From assembly GCF_049059935.1 (NCBI RefSeq), contig NZ_JBMGQR010000023.1, positions 1-55,573 on the forward strand: DNA of 55,573 nucleotides. Reading direction: 5' to 3'. The stretch is from JAURVT01 sp049059935. GTDB lineage: Bacteria > Actinomycetota > Actinomycetes > Propionibacteriales > Nocardioidaceae. The position numbers and the translations under genes are program-made. Shown piece after piece: positions 29,722 through 36,500 of this stretch. How positions within the stretch are numbered: position 1 is the first letter of the stretch; the number at the start of each line of letters is the position of its first letter. Under the pieces are notes generated by a model that was not told where the DNA came from, did no database searches, and worked only from the letters and a program-made list of their open reading frames with translations.

Positions 29722-30666
29722 TCAGGTCGGTCGGGTTCGCGCGATCGCTTCGTGGTCTCGATGTCCACGGTTGGTGGGGGCGTTCGCGGCGTCGTGGACT
29801 CGCTGCCGCAGGAGTGTGATCGCTGGGTGGTCGCGGTGGCCCGTTCGGGTCACGGTCGAGAGTCGGCGGGCGGGGGAATGAGGCAGGGGTAGGGGCGTGA
29901 GGTCGTCGGTGAGGTGCGGGCCGGCCAGGTCGGGGAGGAACGCTGCGGCCTGGCCGTGTCGGACGAGCTCGGCGTGGAAGCGCAGGTCGGTGGACTCGAA
30001 GCGGACGTCGGGTTCGAAGCCGGCTTCGCGGCACTGGGCGACTGCCCAGTGTCGTGCGGCAGATCCGTGGGGCTCCATCACCCACACGGTCTCGGCGAGA
30101 TCGGCGACGTCTCCGACCTGCTCGGCGAGTGCGTACAGCCGCAGCGGGTCGTCGGTGAGGTGTTCGACGTCGAGGCCGGGCGGTCGCGGCGAGGGAGTGC
30201 CGGGGTAGTCCTCGGTGAAGACCAGGTCGAAGTCACGGGCGCGGAGGGCGGGCAGCGCGTGTTCGGGTTCCATCTGGGTGACCGAGACCCGAAGGGCGGG
30301 TTCCTCGTCGTGGATGCGTTCGACCACCTGGGGGAGCAGGGCCGAGGCGACGGTCTGGAAGGCGGCCACGCGGAGGTGTCCCTGGATGCCGTGCGGCGAT
30401 GCGGCCATCGCCGCTTGAGTCTCGTCCATGACGGCCAGCACCTTCTCGGTATGGGCGACCAGCACGTGCGCCTGCGCCGTCAGTCTGACCTTGCGACCGT
30501 CTGGCTCAAGCAGGCGCGTGCCGGTCTCCTTCTCGAGCTGGCTGAGCTGTTGGGAGATCGTCGACGGGCTGTACGACAGGGCCTCGGCGACCGCGGCGAG
30601 CGTGCCCCGGTGCGACAGCTCGCGCAGCACCCGCATGCGGCCGAGATCGAACATGTGACTCATCAC
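29722..30666 (-). CDS. LysR-family transcriptional regulator
   Basis: 314 aa. N-terminal winged HTH: LRELSHRGTLAAVAEALSYSPSTISQQLSQLEKETGTRLLEPDGRKVRLT. The effector domain follows (HLRVAAFQTVASALLPQVVERI; FDLVFTEDYPG). The C-terminal ~35 residues are Arg/Thr/Pro-rich and probably disordered. Divergent from the PLP lyase/amidohydrolase pair with 69 bp between, containing the operator at 30691. It most likely activates that pair. Confidence 0.9.
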   Translation of the reverse strand: MMSHMFDLGRMRVLRELSHRGTLAAVAEALSYSPSTISQQLSQLEKETGTRLLEPDGRKVRLTAQAHVLVAHTEKVLAVMDETQAAMAASPHGIQGHLRVAAFQTVASALLPQVVERIHDEEPALRVSVTQMEPEHALPALRARDFDLVFTEDYPGTPSPRPPGLDVEHLTDDPLRLYALAEQVGDVADLAETVWVMEPHGSAARHWAVAQCREAGFEPDVRFESTDLRFHAELVRHGQAAAFLPDLAGPHLTDDLTPLPLPHSPARRLSTVTRTGHRDHPAITLLRQRVHDAANAPTNRGHRDHEAIARTRPT

Positions 30667-30690
30667 CTCAGTCGACGGTTACTGGTGTGA

Positions 30691-30712
30691 ATTCTTCGCT
30701 GGACCGAAGAAT
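30691..30712. promoter_or_regulatory. LysR-type operator in divergent promoter
   Basis: Perfect 8-bp inverted repeat ATTCTTCG-N6-CGAAGAAT, AT-rich compared with surroundings. It is placed between the LysR start and the divergent lyase start. The lyase -10 box (TACGGT, 30724-30729) lies just downstream, so a bound activator would sit next to the polymerase. Confidence 0.75.
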
Positions 30713-30735
30713 GGGCCCCACCCTACGGTCGGACC

Positions 30736-31869
30736 ATGACGACGCACGACCCAGCCGAGGTGTTCACCAACCCGGAGGCTCGGACCTGGCGGACGCCGGC
30801 CCTGACGGTCGACCCGTGGGCGTTCCACCGCACACTCGAGCGGTACGCGCCCACACCGTTGCGTGACCTCTCCGAGGTGGCGCGTGAGCTGGGCCTGGGT
30901 GCGGTCCTGGTGAAGGACGAGTCGGACCGCCTGGGGCTCCCGGCGTTCAAGGTGCTGGGGGCTTCGTGGGCCGTGCACCGAGCTGCGGCGGGCGACGGCC
31001 CCACGGGCCTGGTGACAGCCACCGACGGCAACCACGGACGTGCCCTGGCACGGACGGGACGTCTGCTCGGCCTGGCGGTGCGCGTGTTCGTCCCCCAGGG
31101 GGTCCACCCCGCTGCGATCGACGCGATCGAGTCCGAGGGTGCCGGCGTCGTCCGCACCGGTACCGACTACGACCGGGCGGTCGAGCTGGCCGCCGCCGAT
31201 GCCGATGCGACCGGAGCCCTGCTGGTGCAGGACACGGCCTGGGCGGGGTACGAGCAGATCCCCGGATGGATCGTCGAGGGGTACACCACCTTGTTCCAGG
31301 AGGTCGACGAACAGCTGTCCGGTCCGCCGTCACTGGTGGTCGTTCCGGTCGGCGTCGGCTCGCTGGCCCAGGCCGCCCTGCAGCACTACCGCAGCATCCC
31401 CAGCGGGTCGTCCACCGCTGTCATGTCCGTCGAGCCCACCACCGCCGCGTGCGTCCTGACCAGCCTCCGGGCCGGCGACCTGACACCGGTCCGGACCGGT
31501 CGGACGATCATGGCCGGCCTGAACTGTGGCACCCCCTCCACCGCCGCGTGGCCGTTCCTGCGCGACGGGCTCGACGCCGCCACCGCGGTGACCGACGAGG
31601 CCGCCCGCGTGGCCGCCGACCAGCTGAGAGACGCGGGCATCGACTCCGGACCGTGCGGCGCCGCAGCCCTGGCCGGCCTCCGCGCCGCCCTCACCGGCCA
31701 CGACGCGGCCGACATGCGCCGACGGCTGAGCCTGACGCCGGAGTCGACGGTCGTGCTGCTGTCCACCGAAGGCGCGGCGGCCAACCCCGCCCTGGACGTG
31801 GACGACACGAGCCGTCCCACCGCCAGGGCCGCGGACGGCCGGCACGCACCGACAGGCCCGACCCGATGA
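30736..31869 (+). CDS. PLP-dependent diaminopropionate ammonia-lyase-like enzyme
   Basis: 377 aa. Fold-type II PLP enzyme: TPLRDLSEVARELGLGAVLVKDES, PLP Lys72 in RLGLPAFKVLGASWAV, TATDGNHGRALARTGRLLG, IPGWIVEGYTTLFQEVDEQL, VVPVGVGSLAQAAL, and DSGPCGAAALAGLRAAL. The order of motifs matches diaminopropionate ammonia-lyase (DpaL), which converts 2,3-diaminopropionate to pyruvate and ammonia. Threonine deaminase-like roles cannot be excluded. TACGGT 6 nt upstream of ATG suggests a leaderless transcript. It overlaps the amidohydrolase by ATGA. Confidence 0.85.
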   Translation: MTTHDPAEVFTNPEARTWRTPALTVDPWAFHRTLERYAPTPLRDLSEVARELGLGAVLVKDESDRLGLPAFKVLGASWAVHRAAAGDGPTGLVTATDGNHGRALARTGRLLGLAVRVFVPQGVHPAAIDAIESEGAGVVRTGTDYDRAVELAAADADATGALLVQDTAWAGYEQIPGWIVEGYTTLFQEVDEQLSGPPSLVVVPVGVGSLAQAALQHYRSIPSGSSTAVMSVEPTTAACVLTSLRAGDLTPVRTGRTIMAGLNCGTPSTAAWPFLRDGLDAATAVTDEAARVAADQLRDAGIDSGPCGAAALAGLRAALTGHDAADMRRRLSLTPESTVVLLSTEGAAANPALDVDDTSRPTARAADGRHAPTGPTR

Positions 31870-33035
31870 TCGAGCAGCTGCGCCGCTGGCGTCACGAACT
31901 CCACCAGATCCCCGAGGCCGGATTCGCCGAGCACGGCACCGCCGCCTACGTCACCTCCGTCCTGGACGAGCTGGGCGTGTCCCACGTGACCGGTGTCGGC
32001 GGCACCGGCGTCGTCGCCACCATCACCGGACGCCCCACCGGTCGCCGGGTCGGGCTCCGCGCCGACATGGACGCGCTCACCCTCGAAGAGACGCCCGGGC
32101 GGCCGCACGGATCACGCCACGACGGCCACATGCACGCCTGCGGCCACGACGGACACATGGCCATGCTGCTCGGCGCCGCTGCCCACCTGACACGCGCCAC
32201 CGACCTCGACGGCACCGTCGACCTGGTCTTCCAGCCGGCCGAGGAGCCCGGCCGCGGAGCCCAGGCCATGATCGACGACGGACTGTTCGACCGCTTCCCC
32301 ATCGCCAGCATGTTCGGGCTGCACAACCTGCCCGGACTACCAGCCGGAGATCTCCACACCCGCCCGGGCGGCATCATGGCCAGCGAGGACAACTTCACCA
32401 TCACCATCACCGGCCAGGGCGGTCACGCCGCGCGGCCACACATGGTCACCGACCCACTCGTCATCGCGGCCCACGTCATCCTGGGCCTGCAGACCATCGT
32501 CTCCCGCAACCTCGACCCAACGCTGCCCGCGGTCGTGTCCTGCACCGAGATCACCACCGACGGCACCCGCAACGCCATCCCCACCGAGGTCGTCATCACC
32601 GGCGACACCCGCGCCTTCGACCCTGCTGTTCAAGCCCTGCTCGAACGGCGGATCCGCGAGCTCGCCACCGGCATCTGCGCCGCACACGCAGCGACGGCCC
32701 AGGTCACGTACACCCACGAGTTCGCGGTGACGCACAACGACCCCGCCGCCACCGACCTCGCCGTCACGGCCGCACTGAGCACCGTCGGCACCGCCCGGGT
32801 GGAACCGTCGTGCCCGCCCGTCATGCCCAGCGAGGACTTCGGCGTCTACGCCCAGCACGTGCCCGCCAACTTCACCTTCATCGGCAACGGAGTCGACCCC
32901 CACGACGGCGGCACCCCCCTCCACAGCCGCGACTACGACTTCAACGACGCCATCACCGCGACCGGGGCCACCTACCTGGCCACCGTCGCCCGCCGAGCAC
33001 TCGCGCGTCGAGATCGAGCCGGGCCGCAGACCTGA
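31866..33035 (+). CDS. M20 family amidohydrolase (N-acyl amino acid amidohydrolase type)
   Basis: 389 aa. M20D family: RRWRHELHQIPEAGF, VGLRADMDALTL, metal site HMHACGHDGHMAMLLGAA, VFQPAEEPGRGAQAMIDDGLFD, FGLHNLPGLPAGDL, GQGGHAARPH and VMPSEDFGVYAQHVP. All expected metal ligands are present. It would release free amino acid from an N-acyl conjugate for the overlapping lyase upstream, so the pair looks like a small catabolic unit. A decayed relative lies at 39360. Confidence 0.92.
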   Translation: MIEQLRRWRHELHQIPEAGFAEHGTAAYVTSVLDELGVSHVTGVGGTGVVATITGRPTGRRVGLRADMDALTLEETPGRPHGSRHDGHMHACGHDGHMAMLLGAAAHLTRATDLDGTVDLVFQPAEEPGRGAQAMIDDGLFDRFPIASMFGLHNLPGLPAGDLHTRPGGIMASEDNFTITITGQGGHAARPHMVTDPLVIAAHVILGLQTIVSRNLDPTLPAVVSCTEITTDGTRNAIPTEVVITGDTRAFDPAVQALLERRIRELATGICAAHAATAQVTYTHEFAVTHNDPAATDLAVTAALSTVGTARVEPSCPPVMPSEDFGVYAQHVPANFTFIGNGVDPHDGGTPLHSRDYDFNDAITATGATYLATVARRALARRDRAGPQT

Positions 33036-33099
33036 CAGCCCCGGTTGCCGATCGTCAATTGGGAACGAGCCATTGCAGGTGCGTTAGGCGGATGCGCTC

Positions 33100-33384
33100 C
33101 TAGTCGAGGAAGCCCGTCTTCGGGTTGATCTCAGCCAGGAAGTCGGCGATGGCGCCCGTCATCTGAGTTTCGTCGAGGGGTGAACCGTCGGACGACGCAG
33201 ACGTGAATCCGTAACGGGGGTTCGGCGCTGTCAGCCAGTCAAAGTCGTAGCCCGGGGTGTCGGCTCGTTTTTCGACCAACCAGTCGTGTCCGTGAACGGT
33301 GAACCTCCAAGAACTCACCCGAGCATGGTGGCACTTAGGCAGAACCGCGGAGTGCCAACCCGGTGGAAGGTCATCAGCCCACAC
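33100..33384 (-). CDS. Small hypothetical protein
   Basis: 94 aa, GTG start. Aromatic-rich N-terminal half (SSWRFTVHGHDWLVEKR), then YDFDWLTAPNPRYGFTSASSDG and an amphipathic C-terminus (IADFLAEINPKTGFLD). No family recognised. It opens a run of small unknown genes with lower third-position GC than the neighbours. Confidence 0.55.
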   Translation of the reverse strand: MWADDLPPGWHSAVLPKCHHARVSSWRFTVHGHDWLVEKRADTPGYDFDWLTAPNPRYGFTSASSDGSPLDETQMTGAIADFLAEINPKTGFLD

Positions 33385-33422
33385 GGAGCATGGCCACGGC
33401 AGGAACGCTCAATGGCGGGAGG

Positions 33423-33623
33423 CTACTGCCGCCGGCGCCGCTGCCAGTGCCACCAGCCCAGATACATGAGCGCTGGCGTGAACGCAATGGCTCCCAGCAC
33501 CGCGAGCAGGACCGAATCCGCAAGGACTCCGATGGCACCGAGGAACAGCCCCGGGAGTGCAACGCCGAAGTTGTACCAACCCCAGAACACCCTTCGCCGC
33601 TGCTCGTCCGCGCTGAAGGCCAT
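33423..33623 (-). CDS. Small two-pass membrane protein
   Basis: 66 aa. Two hydrophobic helices (NFGVALPGLFLGAIGVLADSVLL and VLGAIAFTPALMYLGWWHW) are framed by a charged N-terminus (SADEQRRRVFWG) and a basic tail (QRRRRQ). No family recognised. Confidence 0.55.
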   Translation of the reverse strand: MAFSADEQRRRVFWGWYNFGVALPGLFLGAIGVLADSVLLAVLGAIAFTPALMYLGWWHWQRRRRQ

Positions 33624-33742
33624 GGGGCCACCGTAGGTGGGTGCGCGCCTATCGGCTGCCAGTTGGCCAAGCAGCGCCCAGGGCGCTCAAAACGTGATCG
33701 CTGGACCCGCCATTGGGCGCGACTCCGACTCCATGGTTGACC

Positions 33743-33760
33743 GTGAGGCGGAGCGTGACC
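33743..33760. repeat. GGA-centred palindromic repeat, copy 3 (degenerate)
   Basis: GTGAGGC-GGA-GCGTGACC, right arm identical to the 35289 copy and left arm degenerate. The following bases GTAGC also resemble that copy. Lies upstream of the 33890 gene. Confidence 0.4.
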
Positions 33761-33889
33761 GTAGCCCGAACCGGTCAGGGTTCTCTACGAAGCGCGTCAG
33801 CGCTCGATGCCCATGATCCCGGAACGCCGGCGCGCCGCGTGCGACTATGCCAGGACAGTCTGAGTGATCCACTGGGGGCGGGATTCGAT

Positions 33890-34504
33890 GTGCGGCTAGT
33901 CGGCGTGGGCAGACTCGCAGTAGAGGTGCCGGACGACTGGCCCACGACGGGGTTCGGACCTGTGACGACCAGTTGCGTGCAGATCATCCCGCCGGTGGTG
34001 CCCGCCGTTGCGTTTCCTGGGCCGCCTCCGGGGACAGTCGCTGTGCAACTGAGTCCCTTGGACATGATGGGCAACGCTGAGGCTGACCGACAGATGTCCC
34101 GCTGGGGCATGCGACGCGATCTCGTCGGTGCGGTGCACGCCTTCGTACCTAGGGGCCCCGACGGCACAGTCGACGAGATCCACGCCCCGGAGCTTGGAGG
34201 CAGCATCCGATGCTTGGGCGACGTCGCTTTGGGGAGCCAGATACTGCAGTCAGCCCGCGAGCTCCGGCTGCACCTCGTGGCCATCCCCGAACTGTCCAGG
34301 CCCTTTGGCGAGCGTGACGACCTCGATCCACACAACGCCGTATATGTCACTGAGCTGCTGAACGGACTGGGGTTAAAACCCACGGTCGAGGTTCTCGCCT
34401 CTGATGACGCTTGGTCCGTGCGATTGGAGACCAACCCACCCGAGGGGTCGGTGGTCGAGCGCGGGTCATCCGTTATGCACACAGTTCGAGCGGCGTACTC
34501 CTAG
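33890..34504 (+). CDS. Hypothetical protein with PASTA-like C-terminus
   Basis: 204 aa from GTG 33890, chosen because GGGGGCGGGA lies upstream and coherent sequence begins there (VRLVGVGRLAVEVPDDWPTT); the frame is open to 33713. The middle is unrecognised. The last ~65 residues (LVAIPELSRPFGERDD, VTELLNGLGLKPTVEVLAS, NPPEGSVVERGSSV) resemble a PASTA unit, the extracytoplasmic beta-lactam/muropeptide-binding fold. There is no signal peptide or membrane helix, so a cell-wall role is doubtful. Codon third positions are less GC-rich than the flanks. Confidence 0.55.
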   Translation: MRLVGVGRLAVEVPDDWPTTGFGPVTTSCVQIIPPVVPAVAFPGPPPGTVAVQLSPLDMMGNAEADRQMSRWGMRRDLVGAVHAFVPRGPDGTVDEIHAPELGGSIRCLGDVALGSQILQSARELRLHLVAIPELSRPFGERDDLDPHNAVYVTELLNGLGLKPTVEVLASDDAWSVRLETNPPEGSVVERGSSVMHTVRAAYS

Positions 34505-34602
34505 TGGCTCAACCGCCGGGCAACTCCTTTGGAGCGCAGTCGACGCCCGGAACGGGATCCCGCTACGGTCATGCTCCGGGTGGGGTGCGGGGTCCCGTGT
34601 CG

Positions 34603-35259
34603 CTACTTACGGGTGCGGCGGTTCAGTCGCCTTGAGGCTTCGGCTGCCAATTGTGGGTCTTGCTGCCACTGGACGAATTTTGGCCGGTGGGTGGTGACGC
34701 GAACCCGCTCGAGCAGGAGGATGCGGGCGGGGCCAAAGTTAGGGTCGTCAATGATGTCGATCAGGGTTGAGACGTCGGTCTTGGATCGGTTCAACACGTT
34801 GGCGGAGGTTCCGGCGTAGTAGTCACCGCGTTCAACGAGGTCTCGGCTTGCTCCGGCCACTTCCATCTGGGCCGCGGCCAACATCAGGACCATGAAGCGC
34901 CCGATCGGCACCCGATGGGTGCTCGACAGCAGTGCAAGGCAGATGTGCTGTCTGACCGCCCGTGTATAGGGGCGTGCGAGGTGGTCCACCAGCACAGTGA
35001 CTTCAGACTCGGTCGTCGGAATGAACAGCCACAGATCATCGAGCCGAGCGCCAACGAACCGCAGATCCTCGATTGCCTCGGACGCCTCGGCGCGGAATCT
35101 CTCGTCCAGTTCGAGTGCAGCGGCCGTCCTGAGGAAGTTCCCGTGCTCGTCGACTTCTTGCTCGAATTCTTCGACGTCCTCCTCGGGGCCGGGGGGTCGC
35201 TCGTTCTCGAGTACAGCCCTCGCCCACGAGTGCCAATCGAGTCGCCCGTTCATCCACAC
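34603..35259 (-). CDS. Hypothetical helical protein
   Basis: 218 aa, GTG start (ATG six bases later is an alternative). Predominantly helical, with acidic N-terminal ENERPPGPEEDVEEFEQEVDEHG, then AIEDLRFVGARLDDLWLFI, SEVTVLVDHLARPYTRAVRQHI and STLIDIIDDPNFGPARILLLERV. The regular helices hint at a HEAT-like scaffold. No known family or catalytic motif. The isolated setting and lower GC suggest acquired or fast-evolving DNA. Confidence 0.6.
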   Translation of the reverse strand: MWMNGRLDWHSWARAVLENERPPGPEEDVEEFEQEVDEHGNFLRTAAALELDERFRAEASEAIEDLRFVGARLDDLWLFIPTTESEVTVLVDHLARPYTRAVRQHICLALLSSTHRVPIGRFMVLMLAAAQMEVAGASRDLVERGDYYAGTSANVLNRSKTDVSTLIDIIDDPNFGPARILLLERVRVTTHRPKFVQWQQDPQLAAEASRRLNRRTRK

Positions 35260-35288
35260 AAAGTAGTCATTTGGTCCGGTCGACGATC

Positions 35289-35305
35289 GTCACGCGGAGC
35301 GTGAC
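35289..35305. repeat. GGA-centred palindromic repeat, best copy
   Basis: GTCACGC-GGA-GCGTGAC: perfect 7-bp arms around GGA, 30 nt upstream of the 35259 gene. Related copies occur at 23530, 24574, 33743 and (core only) 53491, all between genes. Confidence 0.6.
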
Positions 35306-35420
35306 CGCAGCGGGATCACTCTGCGGAGCGTCCTCCTGCCGCCGCCTGGCTACGGCAAAGCGGTGCCGGCCGTGGCCTCGTCGTCAGGCAACGGCGACGA
35401 ACAGTGGTCGATACCCAATC

Positions 35421-35750
35421 TCAGAGGTCGTGGCGCTCAGTGAGCTGCAGCCACTTCGTCCTGCTGAGCATCTTGCGTATGGCGCCGTAGTCCGGGTTGC
35501 TGCGAACGTGCAGGCTCGTCGTGACTCCGGCCCTGACCGTCACAACAACCTCGGGCGATCCGCTCCAGTCGACGGTGCAGCGGACACGATGCTCTCCGGG
35601 CGCCGCGCTGAGGGACTTGCTCTCGCCTCGAGCCAGCAAGCCAATCACTTGGCCGTCGACGTGTAGGCGGATAGAACGCAGGCTGTCTTGGTAGTCGTTC
35701 GACGAACGGGTGACGACGATCGTCCCGTTCTGGGTGGTCTCATTCAACAC
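35421..35750 (-). CDS. Small hypothetical protein, PEGA-like beta fold
   Basis: 109 aa. The central part reads like a beta-sandwich: GTIVVTRSSNDYQDSLRSIR, LHVDGQVIGLLARGESKSLS, APGEHRVRCTVDWSGSPEVV. This is the 'G..V..L..G.s.....pG.H.v' pattern of PEGA-like carbohydrate-style domains. No signal peptide, so probably cytoplasmic. Function unknown. Confidence 0.6.
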   Translation of the reverse strand: MLNETTQNGTIVVTRSSNDYQDSLRSIRLHVDGQVIGLLARGESKSLSAAPGEHRVRCTVDWSGSPEVVVTVRAGVTTSLHVRSNPDYGAIRKMLSRTKWLQLTERHDL

Positions 35751-35905
35751 GGTTACCTTCGGGCCGATGCGGATTCAGGATCCTAGTGGTGATCGCCGCC
35801 GCCGAGCTTTCTCGAAAGAGCGGACACCGCTCCGCCACGGCCGGCCAGTAAGTGCTCGTCCCGCGGGGGATCGCCGACTGGGGGACGCGGAGTCTGAGAG
35901 GTCGG

Positions 35906-36127
35906 CTAGGCGAAGCCGTCCCACAGCAGCACCCATGCGGCACCGGCGCAAAAGACGAACGCCCCGACCCAAGCCAGTCGTGAATAACTGGTGACTTCCG
36001 TGTCACTGCGTCGCCGGCCGGTGGACTTGTCGGCCCATCGAGTGATCCGTTCTCGGAAGATCACCAGGAGTGCAGCGGTCGCGACGGCCAAGATCGCGAC
36101 CGGCAGCGCACCCGGGTTCAGGGTCAC
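35906..36127 (-). CDS. Small two-pass membrane protein
   Basis: 73 aa, GTG start at 36127 that overlaps the stop of the 43-aa gene upstream (GTGA). Helices at GALPVAILAVATAALLVIF and LAWVGAFVFCAGAAWVLLW, with the basic loop RERITRWADKSTGRRR between. Probably co-translated with its small neighbour. Confidence 0.6.
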   Translation of the reverse strand: MTLNPGALPVAILAVATAALLVIFRERITRWADKSTGRRRSDTEVTSYSRLAWVGAFVFCAGAAWVLLWDGFA

Positions 36128-36255
36128 AGCCGCGCCCCGTGATCATCGTCTGAGCCGTCGTTCGGGGCTTGTTTACGGAAGGCCCGAAGCGAGAACGGCA
36201 CGATGATTACCGCCGCGATCAGCCAGAAGATGAAGAAGATGACACCTGCGCTCAA
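36124..36255 (-). CDS. 43-aa single-pass membrane protein
   Basis: TTG start at 36255 with a purine-rich GAGGGGGA five bases before it. Product: SAGVIFFIFWLIAAVIIVPF (a clean transmembrane helix), then SLRAFRKQAPNDGSDDDHG. The TGA shares GTGA with the next gene's start, the same coupling used elsewhere in the window. The hydrophobic segment, basic stop-transfer residues and overlap all argue for a real gene, perhaps a subunit partner of the 73-aa protein. Confidence 0.55.
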   Translation of the reverse strand: MSAGVIFFIFWLIAAVIIVPFSLRAFRKQAPNDGSDDDHGARL

Positions 36256-36443
36256 GCATCCCCCTCAGATTGGTTGGACCGATCGTCGCCGATCCAACAG
36301 TCGCTCGCGTAGAAGCCGCACTTTTGTCCCGGATCACGATCGTCGTGCGAAGTACTTCACGGCGGTCGGGACGCCGAACAGAGCGGTGACGTCGAGGCAG
36401 ACGTCGGGCGTTGAGGGCGTCGCTTCGTGGTAGGGGCGACATG

Positions 36444-36480
36444 GTCGGGGCCCGGCACCCGGTGGGTACGGGGCCCCGAC
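36444..36480 (-). terminator. Long GC hairpin terminator
   Basis: Perfect 10-bp arms GTCGGGGCCC (36444-36453) and GGGCCCCGAC (36471-36480). The 17-nt loop can itself pair ACCC with GGGT. It lies 20 nt past the stop of the minus-strand repeat protein. The stretch 36256-36443 beyond it holds no other feature. Confidence 0.7.
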
Positions 36481-36500
36481 TCTCCGGGCCGTCGTCGTGA

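Noticed and set aside
33036..33100. Attachment site or integration scar at the edge of the small-gene patch
   Set aside because: No tRNA gene, integrase or direct repeat was seen at either edge.
35289..35305. GGA-loop hairpins as CsrA/RsmA binding sites
   Set aside because: A 3-nt GGA loop on a GC stem superficially fits, but the sites are not at ribosome-binding positions and the family is uncommon in actinomycetes with this kind of genome.
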